Source: Bacteroidota bacterium (lineage in GTDB: Bacteria; Bacteroidota; Bacteroidia; Bacteroidales; FEN-979). From it: DNA of 47,672 nt. Positions 8,995 to 17,527 of the stretch are shown here, in pieces. Positions within the stretch are counted from its first letter, which is position 1, and every line of letters begins with the position of its first letter. The notes beneath the pieces were generated by a model. The model did not search any database and was not told the DNA's origin. It saw nothing but the letters and a program-made list of their open reading frames with translations. The stretch covers positions 118,985 to 166,656 of the forward strand of contig JAPLDI010000029.1 of NCBI GenBank assembly GCA_026391795.1, in the 5' to 3' direction. The translations under genes and the position numbers were made by a program.

Positions 8995-9231
8995 TTAATG
9001 ATTGCCTGAACCACCAGCGCCGCCAATAATGTCAATGAATATGTGGGAATCCGTTTTCCTGGCAATAATCATGTTAAGCTGCGCAGAAAGATTTCGGATA
9101 TAGAATTCCTCCGACGTCAATACTGACATGTCAGTACTGTGATTCTCGTAATCGAACTGCAGATGATCTGCCAGGTAATCGATTGTTTTGTCTAAATCAA
9201 TAGAACCGATTTTAAGTTTCAGGATCTTCAT
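8995..9231 (-). CDS. Small protein ending in a Gly-rich tail, unknown
   Basis: The 78-residue protein has an α/β pattern: a start MKILKLKIGSIDLDKTIDYL, a middle EEFYIRNLSAQLNMIIARK, and an end IFIDIIGGAGGSGNH. I do not recognise a named family. The Gly-rich IDIIGGAGG end is reminiscent of small uncharacterised proteins seen next to transporters, which is weak evidence. It precedes a small membrane protein gene by 20 bp in the opposite coordinate direction, so 9252-9635 and this gene may be co-transcribed. Confidence 0.5.
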   Translation of the reverse strand: MKILKLKIGSIDLDKTIDYLADHLQFDYENHSTDMSVLTSEEFYIRNLSAQLNMIIARKTDSHIFIDIIGGAGGSGNH

Positions 9232-9251
9232 ATCTTATGTTTTAAGGGAAA

Positions 9252-9635
9252 TCAGAATAAAACCGGCAGCAACAAAAAGAAAAGGAGAATACTTCCAATG
9301 AGGTAGGATAAGACAAGGATAGACCCAACCCTCTTCTTCTTTCCTGTTTCATCTTTATATCTTTCGACATAGGACGCCCATCGGTTTTTGTTATAGAAAA
9401 TAAAATAGTGAAGAACAAAGAAGAGAATGAGCCCCACCGCTAAATATAACCTGTCTGGCTTCCCCAAGAAACGTAAGGACGGGAAAATCCTGGCCAGGAT
9501 CATTTGCAGGATCAGCAATTGCACATAATGAACAAATGTCAGGGCAATAAGCACATTCAGAACAGGTGTGGCATAACTCCCTTTGTTCCCCCAGGTGTAT
9601 ACCTTGTAAATAATGTAAGGATAGAACTTCAGCAT
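9252..9635 (-). CDS. Small membrane protein, unknown function
   Basis: The 127-residue protein has three clear hydrophobic segments: about residues 22-45 (LNVLIALTFVHYVQLLILQMIL), 62-82 (LYLAVGLILFFVLHYFIFY) and 105-127 (GSILVLSYLIGSILLFFLLLP). A basic loop (RYKDETGKKKR) lies between the last two. No family recognised. It lies 20 bp upstream (in transcription sense) of the 78-residue gene at 8995-9231, so a two-gene unit is plausible. Confidence 0.6.
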   Translation of the reverse strand: MLKFYPYIIYKVYTWGNKGSYATPVLNVLIALTFVHYVQLLILQMILARIFPSLRFLGKPDRLYLAVGLILFFVLHYFIFYNKNRWASYVERYKDETGKKKRVGSILVLSYLIGSILLFFLLLPVLF

Positions 9636-9736
9636 ACTGTATTATATCCTAAAATTAAAATTCTGCATCCGGCGCAATGGCCGGATTCCATATACACCAC
9701 GGCATCGGGATTAACTGCTCGTCAGGCAATGTTGTT

Positions 9737-10348
9737 TCATACCTTTAATTGTGTATCCGTGATGTGTTTTTCTTTAAATGGGAATTGTTCTTCAAATTTA
9801 TCTAATTCAGCAGCATCAACTAAAAAGGATTCGTCTTCATAAAATTTACCCTGAATTTCTTTTAATCCGTTTGTTTGGAGTTCTTTCGCCATAAATGGTT
9901 CAAAGTTCATTCCTTCTTTCGTCGTTATCCCATATTCAGCGGCATTCCGGAATCCAAACTGATGATAATAAGTTGGATTCCCGAATAAAATCATGGCTGC
10001 ATAACCCAGCTCTCCTGCTTTGTGTATGCAATATTCCATAAGTTTTGAACCAAAGCCTTTCCCCTGGTATTTATTCAGTATTGAAAATGGCCCAACGCAC
10101 AATACAGGATGTTCAATCTTCTTTGCATCTGTGACCTTGGCTTTTGTACAAATGATATGACCAATGATTCGTTCACCCTCAACCGCCAGTAAGTCAAGTC
10201 CCCTTACATAGCATTTGCTTCTTCTTATTTTATTAAGTATCAAATGTTCATCGCAACCGGGTTTATACAGATCCCAGAATGCCTCCCTGGTTATGGTTTC
10301 GGTTTCTTTGAAATCAATCTCTTTTGTTTGCCTGAATCTTATTTCCAT
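9737..10348 (-). CDS. GNAT family N-acetyltransferase (YhbS-like)
   Basis: From the ATG at 10348 the protein is 203 residues. A longer start at 10408 would add a 20-residue tail encoded by the spacer and is unlikely. It has the YhbS-type layout: IRFRQTKEIDFKETETITRE at the N-terminus, a strand DLLAVEGERIIGHIICTKA, an acetyl-CoA loop YQGKGFGSKLMEYCIHKA, and AMILFGNPTYYHQFGFRNA. The last segment, with Tyr-Tyr and FGF, is characteristic of this subgroup. The acceptor is unknown. The spacer 5' to it (10349-10501) contains weak cassette-border-like sequence. Confidence 0.82.
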   Translation of the reverse strand: MEIRFRQTKEIDFKETETITREAFWDLYKPGCDEHLILNKIRRSKCYVRGLDLLAVEGERIIGHIICTKAKVTDAKKIEHPVLCVGPFSILNKYQGKGFGSKLMEYCIHKAGELGYAAMILFGNPTYYHQFGFRNAAEYGITTKEGMNFEPFMAKELQTNGLKEIQGKFYEDESFLVDAAELDKFEEQFPFKEKHITDTQLKV

Positions 10349-10501
10349 CGTTCCGTCTGTTTGCTGAGTTATTAAAAATAGTGCCGAACCTCCGGCCGCC
10401 AGCCTCATCAGCCCTGAACTTTTAGATGTAAGATCAGGTTAATCCAGGGCCCCCGGAATTGCGGTTGACGGCATGTTATATTCAGTAAATCCTGAGTCAT
10501 T

Positions 10502-11251
10502 CTATATCAGACCATAAATGACATGCCAGACAATATCTGCCCAAAAATGAATTCCTATTGCTGCAAATAAACCATATTTTTTAAAATACTTTGCTGCAAA
10601 AAGTGACAGCACCCCATTCAGAAGTATTATTTCAATCAGTAATAAAATCGGGATTTTATCGATGGAGGTCAAACCCCAGAGCATCATCAAAGACGGCATG
10701 TGCGCAAAAGCAAATACGATAGCTGAAAAAACAGCAACTACCCAGAAGATTTGAATTTTCCATTTTTTCCTGAATATAACAAAGGATAAAAGCCATACCC
10801 AGAAGGAGATAAAGAATAATCGAAACATTATTTCTTCGCCAATCCCTGCAGTAATTGATGCAACAATGGATGCAGGAAATTCAGGATGAGGGATTGGCCA
10901 AACAGGCTGGAGGTGGTGTACGGAAATATCAACCAGGATAAAAAATAATCCGATGCCTGTTCCAATCAAACCCGGGATTAAAAACCGTTGTTTATTGGTA
11001 ATCTTGTTATCCCAAATCTCAGGAAATCCTAATTTTTTTGAGAGTTCCAGCCCAATAAACCCTAACCCACCGTAAACAACCAGCATAAGAAAGAACGTAG
11101 CGAGTGCGACGATTGGTTTTGATGCAGGCAGTTCATATTGTTTCAGTATACTTCCATAGGGTAAGAAAACATTAAGGGCAGAAAATAGTGCCAAAACTAA
11201 AATAAGTGAAAAATAAATTTTATTGGACCTCAGAATTTTCATTGCAAACAC
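10502..11251 (-). CDS. CPBP family intramembrane metalloprotease
   Basis: The 249-residue protein has about seven or eight hydrophobic segments and the three CPBP motifs: Glu139-Glu140...Arg144 (EEIMFRLFF), FAHMP with His184, and His235...Asp239 (HFWAD). It is a second member of the family in this window, clearly diverged from 5013-5804. Start ATG 11251 is used; ATG 11242 (MKILRSNK) is equally likely. It sits alone in the run of small single genes between a VOC protein and a GNAT. The substrate is unknown. Confidence 0.82.
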   Translation of the reverse strand: MFAMKILRSNKIYFSLILVLALFSALNVFLPYGSILKQYELPASKPIVALATFFLMLVVYGGLGFIGLELSKKLGFPEIWDNKITNKQRFLIPGLIGTGIGLFFILVDISVHHLQPVWPIPHPEFPASIVASITAGIGEEIMFRLFFISFWVWLLSFVIFRKKWKIQIFWVVAVFSAIVFAFAHMPSLMMLWGLTSIDKIPILLLIEIILLNGVLSLFAAKYFKKYGLFAAIGIHFWADIVWHVIYGLI

Positions 11252-11295
11252 GATTGAATTTTTTATTCCTGTTACATTGGGTTGTGGTCAGGCTT

Positions 11296-11778
11296 CTATT
11301 CACCGGCAGGTTCCCATAGTTCAATTTTGTTTCCTTCTGCATCAAGGATATGGACAAATTTACCATATTCATAGGTTTCAATATTGTCGACTATTATTAC
11401 CCCTTCTTTTTTAAGTTGCTCAACAAGTTCAAGTACATTCTCTACCCGGTAATTTATCATAAAGTCTTTTGTTGAAGGTTCAAAATACGTTGTCGTTTCG
11501 GCAAATGGAGTCCATTGCGTTTGTCCTTTTTTCCTGTTGTCTGCACCTTCATACCATTCAAAAGTTGCCCCATAGGGATTGGTGTTCAAGCCAAGATGCT
11601 TTTGATACCATTCTCTCATTTTATTCGGGTCTTTGCATTTGAAGAAAATGCCACCTATGCCTGTTACTTTTTTCATCTTTGTCTGGTTGTCAGATTGATT
11701 TGAAACGATTGTTTTAAATGCAAAACCAAAACTGAAGGATGTCGCAAGTACTAAGATTATGACGATTGTCTTTTTCAT
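11296..11778 (-). CDS. VOC/glyoxalase family protein with N-terminal signal or anchor
   Basis: The 160-residue protein begins with a signal-like segment (MKKTIVIILVLATSFSFGFAF), unusual for this mostly cytoplasmic family. One glyoxalase/bleomycin-resistance (VOC) module pair follows: GIGGIFFKCKDPNKMREWYQ, then GLNTNPYGATFEW, and a second half closing with HILDAEGNKIELWEP. The final Glu (IELWEP) and earlier positions could ligand a metal. VOC folds catalyse isomerisation, dioxygenation or simple drug binding; the ligand is unknown. A nearby in-frame ATG (MKKVTGIGG) would give a cytoplasmic form without the signal. Confidence 0.8.
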   Translation of the reverse strand: MKKTIVIILVLATSFSFGFAFKTIVSNQSDNQTKMKKVTGIGGIFFKCKDPNKMREWYQKHLGLNTNPYGATFEWYEGADNRKKGQTQWTPFAETTTYFEPSTKDFMINYRVENVLELVEQLKKEGVIIVDNIETYEYGKFVHILDAEGNKIELWEPAGE

Positions 11779-11872
11779 GGTGCCTGTATGGTTATTCGCT
11801 TTATGTTTCCATGTTCAGTAGTCAGGATTACCTTCCTTAACCATCAGCCCCGAATTGCAGGCTGCCGGCTTG

Positions 11873-12235
11873 TCAGGCATCGTTGCCATATTGTTTTCTT
11901 TTTCCTTTTCTGGTTTGGATAAATTCTATGGGTGCCCCGTTTTCTTCAATAAAGGCGACAATATTCCCTTCTGAAGGACTATTTGGTTCAATAATCACGT
12001 TCTTACCCCGGATGGCTTCATAGATATCTGCAACCTCAAAAGCGACATGTGGAATCGTTTTTACAATCTCTGGTAATTGACAATCCTTTTCGTACCTCAT
12101 CCATTCAATTCCATAATCACTTTTATCATAACCATAATGGTAAACTTTATAATCTTTTAAATACACCTCCCCCTCGATGGGTTTGTCTGTGGGGATCCCA
12201 AGGTGATGATAGTTGAATTTAACTTTTTTGCTCAT
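11873..12235 (-). CDS. VOC/glyoxalase family protein
   Basis: From the ATG at 12235 (MSKKVKFNYHHLGIP) the product is 120 residues; the upstream ATG at 12274 would encode spacer sequence. It resembles a small VOC subgroup with the start FNYHHLGIPTD, a middle VAFEVADIYEAIRGK and an end VAFIEENGAPIEFIQ, where the last Glu may be a metal ligand. The stop codon lies in the border sequence that resembles other spacers in this region (minus strand AACGATGCCTGACAAGC). No substrate can be assigned. Confidence 0.78.
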   Translation of the reverse strand: MSKKVKFNYHHLGIPTDKPIEGEVYLKDYKVYHYGYDKSDYGIEWMRYEKDCQLPEIVKTIPHVAFEVADIYEAIRGKNVIIEPNSPSEGNIVAFIEENGAPIEFIQTRKGKRKQYGNDA

Positions 12236-12293
12236 CTCGATAATTGGATTTGTTTTAATGGCAATGATGCCCAATGCTCGCCAGGTCTCATTT

Positions 12294-13016
12294 TTATTTA
12301 TCAGGATATGTTCTGTTGATTGTATTTGCCATCTTTTCTGCTTTTTTAATCACTTGAGTATACCTGTCAATAATTTGCGGCCAGGGAATTAAATGTGTTG
12401 ACAAATATTTTGCTTTAGGCTCTGTCAAAGTTTGCCAGAGATCCAGATCATTTTTAAAATCTTTACAATTATCAGTTACAAAATTAACTAAAGCCTTATG
12501 TTGACCTATCCAGTCTTCTTCTGAAGTTTCTAATGCGGGAACTATTTCCTGGTAATAATCTAGAATATCTTGTGTCAATGTGCTGTTCTCAATCGTCAGA
12601 ATTTTTCCGGCAGAAAGAAATCCCGTGAATCTGCTTTTATGGACACGAAATAAGTTATATGACTCCAAATATGACAACGCCAGTTTCAGGGAATCTTGAT
12701 TTGGTTTTTTATTTCTATCTAAATTGCCCAGGTAAGAATACAGAAGTTTATATTTCTGGTAGGTATCCAATGAACTTTTAGCATCATCTATGTCTGCCAT
12801 CAGATCCTCTTTTAATCCTGTTAAGAACTCTTTGACCTGAGTTTGCTCATGCCTGTGTTCACTTCTGTTATGAAACCAAATTGAAAGCGTAATGGCTATC
12901 ACGATGATAATTATTTCAGTGACAAATTCCTTAAGTTTTTGCCAAAAAGTGAAATTTTTATTTCCCATTATTTTTAACATTTTTCTTGAATGTTTAATAA
13001 CTTCTTGTTCTGCCAT
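12294..13016 (-). CDS. DUF6090-like single-pass membrane protein
   Basis: The 240-residue protein has one hydrophobic segment at about residues 30-47 (FVTEIIIIVIAITLSIWF) followed by a HNRSEHRHEQ turn. A mostly helical soluble domain follows with LKEDLMADIDDAKSSLDTYQ and later helices. The layout matches the DUF6090 type common in Bacteroidota (short N-tail, one helix, then about 190 helical residues). The function of that family is unknown to me. It lies in the run of independent minus-strand genes, 58 bp from the start of the VOC gene. Confidence 0.6.
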   Translation of the reverse strand: MAEQEVIKHSRKMLKIMGNKNFTFWQKLKEFVTEIIIIVIAITLSIWFHNRSEHRHEQTQVKEFLTGLKEDLMADIDDAKSSLDTYQKYKLLYSYLGNLDRNKKPNQDSLKLALSYLESYNLFRVHKSRFTGFLSAGKILTIENSTLTQDILDYYQEIVPALETSEEDWIGQHKALVNFVTDNCKDFKNDLDLWQTLTEPKAKYLSTHLIPWPQIIDRYTQVIKKAEKMANTINRTYPDK

Positions 13017-13132
13017 AAGTTGTATTAGTTTGACTATTCACAAAATTACCGCCAACGCTTTACCCGCGTATCAGGTGCAGGTTATACTCGGGCTTAATAT
13101 AAATATAACTATGACGAAGGTTTCCCGATCAT

Positions 13133-13582
13133 TCAAATTAGAGACGAGATTAGACCTCCCAAAATACTACATCCAATCACATACATACTATTTATCAGAA
13201 CATGAATGTTTGCATTCTTTACATTTTCTCTGAATTTAATCGTGTTTTCCAGAATCATGACAAGCCAAAAGCAAAAAAATATAAATGTTACAGGAAATAA
13301 AACAACCTTATTAAACAAAATGAAAAAAAGAGGCATTAGCCATATGTCGTGCAAAAATAAACCGCTGAATAGGAATGTCAGTAAAGATGAAATCACTCCG
13401 TTTAGTTTCCTGGAAACCGGCCTGTTAATGTATTTAGATAAAAAATATCCAACGAATGGATTCCAATTTCTCCAAAACAACTTAAAGGATGTGGATCGAA
13501 ATGATTTCTTTATTGATGATTGGAGTTGCCCCAAAGCATCCGATGTTCCAACGATCCCTTTAATATAGTCTTCAACATTCAT
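13133..13582 (-). CDS. Small membrane protein with MBOAT-like FWRNWNP segment
   Basis: The 149-residue protein starts with a soluble 40 residues ending in SFKLFWRNWNPFVGYFLSKYI, then has three or four membrane segments, including GLFLHDIWLMPLFFILF. The FW-x-x-W-N/H block followed by a membrane-embedded LHD recalls the conserved core of MBOAT acyltransferases (Trp-His...His). The protein is only about a third of the usual length, so it may be a minimal relative or only look similar. It is AT-rich and sits next to a spacer with attC-like ends (13636-13808). Confidence 0.5.
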   Translation of the reverse strand: MNVEDYIKGIVGTSDALGQLQSSIKKSFRSTSFKLFWRNWNPFVGYFLSKYINRPVSRKLNGVISSLLTFLFSGLFLHDIWLMPLFFILFNKVVLFPVTFIFFCFWLVMILENTIKFRENVKNANIHVLINSMYVIGCSILGGLISSLI

Positions 13583-13635
13583 CGATATTCAATCTTAGGA
13601 CTATTCAGTCCGGGTTCCTCTTCTATTTACCTTAC

Positions 13636-13808
13636 ACCTAACGTTCAGCCTTAAGTTTGCCTTCTTTGAAAACTGTTTTAAATTTCCGATAAGGAAGCGG
13701 GTGCGCAGAACTTAGCAATCAGCCAGCATGAATGTTTGTTCAAGTGACGAGATTTGAAATATACTCCGAAACCCGTCATTTGTTATCGCCTTTGTCAGCA
13801 GTTCGTTA
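13636..13808 (-). repeat. attC-like spacer element between small cassette-like genes
   Basis: Read on the minus strand, this 173-bp spacer starts one base after the VOC stop with TAACGAACTGC and ends with GCTGAACGTTAGGT. The ends are imperfect inverted repeats (TAACGNNCNGC). The last seven bases, GTTAGGT, fit the integron core-site pattern GTTRRRY. The left end does not fit RYYYAAC fully. The interior can pair in short stretches only. I read it as a candidate degenerate attC or a related Bacteroidota intergenic repeat, from pattern recognition only. Confidence 0.35.
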
Positions 13809-13809
13809 T

Positions 13810-14262
13810 TTATTTCAAATAGTCTTTAATCACAATCTTTTTCTGTTTCATCATTACTTCAAAAGAATTTGGCTTACTCATCAGTTCTCCCAAATTCTTT
13901 GGCAATACCTGCCACCGAAGCCCATATTTATCAATACACCAGCCACATTGTGACTCTTCACCTTCCAGTGTAAAATAGTCCCAATAGTTATCAATTTCAT
14001 CCTGGTCTTCACAATGAATCATAAACGACATCGCATCATTTAATGGATGATGTTCTTTCGCTGTACTCATGAGAGAAAATAGTTGTCCAAAAATATGCAC
14101 TTCGCAGATTTCTGTATTTCCGCTGGGTGTATCGCCAAGAGGTATAATTTGTCCATTTTGAAAATCTTTCCCAAATATCTTTTTATAGTATTCAATAAGT
14201 GTTTTAATATCTCCCCCGTCGGTGCTGAACCAAAGGCTGGGAATGATTTTGTTCTGATTCAT
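13810..14262 (-). CDS. VOC family protein, PhnB/YjdN-like
   Basis: The 150-residue protein matches the PhnB-like branch of the VOC superfamily (often named 3-demethylubiquinone-9 3-methyltransferase domain). It has an N-terminal IPSLWFSTDGGDIKTLIEYY and KKIFGKDF. A middle block follows, VHIFGQLFSLMSTAKEHHPLND, where such proteins read ...NGGP, then MSFMIHCEDQDEIDNYWDYF. It ends SQCGWCIDKYGLRWQVLPK. The CGW-x-x-D-KYG-x-x-WQ-V-P ending is diagnostic. Its ligand is unknown. The start ATG 14262 is followed at once by the first strand. Confidence 0.85.
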   Translation of the reverse strand: MNQNKIIPSLWFSTDGGDIKTLIEYYKKIFGKDFQNGQIIPLGDTPSGNTEICEVHIFGQLFSLMSTAKEHHPLNDAMSFMIHCEDQDEIDNYWDYFTLEGEESQCGWCIDKYGLRWQVLPKNLGELMSKPNSFEVMMKQKKIVIKDYLK

Positions 14263-14542
14263 ATTTTTTAAATTTTAAGTTTATTCGTGAGACTCAAATT
14301 TTTTGAACGTAGTGATTAAAGATTTGTTAGTCGAACAATCCCGATGCAGTCGGAGGGGATAATACCTCCCAAGAACTCGGGACGGAATTTGGGTTTATGG
14401 GCACCGATAAATTGAGTTTCTTTGACTTGCCCCGGGGTTCATACCCGGAATTGTTGTCTGAATAAAATCTCCTTATATCTGTGCCGATGTACTTCTTCAG
14501 TATATCAATATTACAATGACGGCTTGTTCTATGCAACTGAAA
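14263..14542. other. Intergenic 280 bp, no supported feature
   Basis: Reading frames here are short and lack a family match. One minus-strand frame (14327-14536) encodes a polar peptide that I do not accept as a gene. The stretch may be a decayed remnant of a longer repeat, but I cannot identify it. Confidence 0.4.
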
Positions 14543-15424
14543 TTATCTGATAACGATTAGCTTTTGCTTTTTCGACCATTCATTCAATCTTATTTCAACT
14601 ATATAGATTCCTTTGCCCAGATCATCAATATTTATCTGTTGCAGATTATTATTCACAACCATTGTTTTAACCAGGATGCCCATGTTGTTAAAAATATTCA
14701 ACGTCAGATTGGGAATGCTTCGAACATTGATATTCACAACAAACATATCGGAGGCAGGGTTCGGATATAAAGTAAAAGACAAATTCTCCATGGATTTTTC
14801 GTCTACTCCCGTAATTGGATTATCAAAGCTCAGGTTGTCAATATAAAGAACAGAATTTCCCTGAATCGAACCATTCCAATTAAAAGGTGTTATTGTAATC
14901 CTGGCACTGTCAGCAACGGAATAGGAGCTATCTGTAACACCGATTCTAAAAGGGGTCCAGTTCGGCATGGCGGTGCCACTTAAGAGTTCTCCATACCCGT
15001 TTAATACCGGCTGCCCGTTTTTATATAGAAACCAACGGATGTCCATCATGTCACCGTTTTGTGGTAAGTATTTGTAGTAGCCGCATAATGACAGTGGATG
15101 TCCAATGACAGGAAATGCGGGATGATCAGAGCCTGAATAAGTTCCAGGCCATGCCATAGCAAATCCTGCCCAATTTGACAGCGAAGGATTACATTCAAGC
15201 CTTATAGAATAATCTCCAATCGTGTTGGGATAATGATCAGATGATCTTGTGATCGGGAAATAACTGCTTGCCGGGTTTACCGAATCGTTCGAACACCACC
15301 ACCCATTTGGGACCATTCCGTTACCAAATGCAGTCCAATCTTCAAACCCGTTGTTCGGAAGTTGTGCATTTGTTGAGAATGTCGTTGACATTGCAATAAA
15401 CAACAGAATAATGATTCTTTTCAT
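14543..15424 (-). CDS. Secreted T9SS cargo with N-terminal CBM-like (PCMD-type) domain
   Basis: The 293-residue protein has a signal peptide ending TFSTNAQ and a mature start LPNNGFEDWTAFG. The phrase N-GFE-W and the following β-rich region of about 190 residues are usual for Bacteroidota carbohydrate-binding-like modules. The last ~80 residues form a type A T9SS sorting domain: LSFTLYPNPASDMFVVNI, NIFNNMGILVKTMVV, and the ending GIYIVEIRLNEWSKKQKLIVIR. It should therefore cross the outer membrane by T9SS and be attached to or released from the cell surface. The T9SS machinery itself is not in the window. Ligand unknown. Confidence 0.85.
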   Translation of the reverse strand: MKRIIILLFIAMSTTFSTNAQLPNNGFEDWTAFGNGMVPNGWWCSNDSVNPASSYFPITRSSDHYPNTIGDYSIRLECNPSLSNWAGFAMAWPGTYSGSDHPAFPVIGHPLSLCGYYKYLPQNGDMMDIRWFLYKNGQPVLNGYGELLSGTAMPNWTPFRIGVTDSSYSVADSARITITPFNWNGSIQGNSVLYIDNLSFDNPITGVDEKSMENLSFTLYPNPASDMFVVNINVRSIPNLTLNIFNNMGILVKTMVVNNNLQQINIDDLGKGIYIVEIRLNEWSKKQKLIVIR

Positions 15425-15567
15425 TTTAGTTTCGTCGGTGATTACCGTGCTGACTCCGCACTCCTTAGTTCATTTGATCGTTTTGTCCAGATAGTTATTT
15501 TGGTTGCATTGATCACCCTGTCAGTTTGTTAGGGGCAGGTTTTGAATAATCTCTTTGAAATGTATTT

Positions 15568-16785
15568 TTACTGAATAACCAGCTTTTTGACCTCAATTTC
15601 TGATTGGGATTGAATTTTAACTAAATAAATGCCTTTCGTTATATTCCTTAGATTCATCATGATGAGAGGTTGATTCATGAACCTTTGTTGCATAACTTGC
15701 TCTCCCGTAATCTTAATAATACTTAATAAAATTTCTCCGGGGGAAATCCAATGAACAGATATGTTGATTTTATCGGTTGCAGGATTAGGATATATTTCGA
15801 CATTGTTTTTCTTCAGTCTTTCAGATATACCCACGCCCCCCCCGTTTATTGTCTTAAGGATTGTACCGGAATCACCTGCTGCGTATCCGGTCAGGGAATC
15901 AGGAAAATGTACAGAATAAAGTGTCATGGCTGTTCCTGAATAGAGGTTCTGCCATGTTGAACCTCCGTCGGACGATCTTTTGATAACTCCGGATTCACCC
16001 ACGATATATCCCTTATTTCTTCCTGGAAAATAAACAGATGAATAACCATCTCCCCCGTTTCCTGTGGTTATCTCATTCCAGTCTGATCCGCCATTGATGG
16101 TTCTCAATATTGCCCAGCAGCCAATGTAGTACCCTCCGACAATTATTCCGGTATCCCCGCCTGTGAAATAAGCAGAATGTAACGGACAGTTCACGTTCAC
16201 TGATTGTGAGTTCCATGTGATTCCTCCATCTGTTGTCGTTAGAATTAGCCCTAACTCGCCATGGAATGATCCCGCAATATAACCAGTAAGCGAGTCAGTA
16301 AAATAGACAGATTCAGGATATTGACCATTGCCAAGCGGCGTATTATTCCATGTAATACCTCCGTCGGTGGTTTTTAAATTTTTTCCACCTACTGCATATC
16401 CTGTAGTTGAATTAACAAAATAAACGGATGATAAATAAGTAACGAATCCTGCGTACTTTTTTATCCAACTGATTCCCCCGTTGGTCGTCTTTAATATTAT
16501 CCCGCTGTCACCGGCAATATACCCAGTTGATGGGTCGGGAAAAGCAATTGAATACAATGATGCCGCTGTCGGCACCGGCTGGGGAGTCCAGTTCAGACCT
16601 CCATCAACAGTTTTCAAAAGGGTTCCATTCATTCCCACAACAAATCCGGTATCTGCATTCTTAAAAAAAACGGAATGAAGCTGGCTCGTAGTCCCCGAGT
16701 TCAGGAATTGCCAATCCTGGGCGTGTGAATAGTGCACCAATGATAATAGTACAAGTACAAGAATACTTTGATATACATTTTTCAT
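15568..16785 (-). CDS. Secreted YCF48/BNR-repeat β-propeller protein, T9SS cargo
   Basis: From the ATG at 16785 the protein is 405 residues with a signal peptide ending VHYSHA. It contains at least six repeats of about 42 residues with the YCF48/BNR pattern: S-V-x-F, TGYAVG, G-(T/V)-I-L-KT-(T/N)-(D/N)GG-x-(T/S)-W, for example DTGFVVGMNGTLLKTVDGG. They predict a β-propeller. The C-terminus (VEIYPNPATDKINISV, then GIYLVKIQSQSEIEVKKLVIQ) is a type A T9SS sorting domain. The start at 16794 adds only three residues. Such proteins are surface or extracellular and their ligands are mostly unknown. Confidence 0.88.
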   Translation of the reverse strand: MKNVYQSILVLVLLSLVHYSHAQDWQFLNSGTTSQLHSVFFKNADTGFVVGMNGTLLKTVDGGLNWTPQPVPTAASLYSIAFPDPSTGYIAGDSGIILKTTNGGISWIKKYAGFVTYLSSVYFVNSTTGYAVGGKNLKTTDGGITWNNTPLGNGQYPESVYFTDSLTGYIAGSFHGELGLILTTTDGGITWNSQSVNVNCPLHSAYFTGGDTGIIVGGYYIGCWAILRTINGGSDWNEITTGNGGDGYSSVYFPGRNKGYIVGESGVIKRSSDGGSTWQNLYSGTAMTLYSVHFPDSLTGYAAGDSGTILKTINGGGVGISERLKKNNVEIYPNPATDKINISVHWISPGEILLSIIKITGEQVMQQRFMNQPLIMMNLRNITKGIYLVKIQSQSEIEVKKLVIQ

Positions 16786-16794
16786 ATGTGACAA

Positions 16795-17190
16795 ATATTA
16801 TTTCAAAAATGCAAAAAGGTTCTTTGTGAAACAATAAGTGTTTCTCAAAATTTGCCCATAATGACTGTACATACTGTGTTGTTGAAGTTATATTGGTCCT
16901 GCCCTATGATGAAAATTGAGAGTTCCCAAACACAGCATGTGGGTAACGTTACGATTAGGGTTGAATTTATACAAAAAATGACGATGTAACAGTAAACAAA
17001 CCGGATAATCTGCCAGTCCCTCTGATGAAGACAGGCTCAACTTAATATTTCGATAACGAATATAGATAAAAAAATACCAAATTCAACCTCTGTTCATTAT
17101 TATTCAAAATTCCCTGTTTCGAACAGACTTACCTCTTTTTAAATCCCATCTTCATTCTGTGGGTGTACATTTCAGCGGTACGGGGGTGGC
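16795..17190. other. Intergenic, AT-rich, no supported feature
   Basis: About 400 bp upstream of the YCF48 gene contain no long frame and no recognisable RNA. The region likely carries the promoter of the minus-strand gene, but I see no exact TAnnTTTG box close to its start. It abuts the heptamer tract that opens composite element A. Confidence 0.4.
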
Positions 17191-17480
17191 GGGTGTCTGG
17201 TATTAGGTATTGGGTATTGGGTATTGGGAATTAGGTTGTAGGTGTTAGGGATTAAGAATTGGGGTTATTCTTACCTGATCACCCTCTGTGGTCCTCTGTG
17301 TCTTCTCTGTGAACCTCAGTGTAACATTCTTTTATGCGTTTTGGAATTACACAGAGAACCACAGAGAAGACACAGAGGCTCACAGAGAGTTTGTCCCCGT
17401 TTCACCCTATTGCCCTTCTCAGTCCCCAGTCCTAGATCCAGCATCCAGTATCCAGTATCCAGCATCCAGCATCCAGCATC
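17191..17480. repeat. Composite palindromic repeat, copy A
   Basis: The left part (17191-17260) is ten heptamers of the GGGTATT type kept in one register. It is followed by the shared flank TTATTCTTACCTGATC and a long hairpin (17283-17390). The hairpin's left arm repeats CTCTGTG every 10-11 bp, and its right arm repeats CACAGAG. The loop, about 30 nt, is bounded by GTGTAAC and AATTACAC and is the reverse complement of the loop in copies B and C. The right part ends in ATCCAGC/ATCCAGT heptamers (17436-17480). It lies 48 bp upstream of the choloylglycine-hydrolase gene. Confidence 0.85.
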
Positions 17481-17527
17481 TCTTTTTTCACTACCTTGCA
17501 TCATCAAACCCTGAAAATCTTTCTGTC

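Noticed and set aside
14327-14536. 69-residue minus-strand frame in the spacer before the T9SS cargo gene
   Set aside because: Polar, with no recognisable domain or ribosome-binding context; it may be a repeat remnant.
17288-17527. Upstream extension of the choloylglycine-hydrolase gene (80 extra residues)
   Set aside because: The sequence is the palindromic repeat and heptamers, and using it would bury the signal peptide that exposes Cys24.
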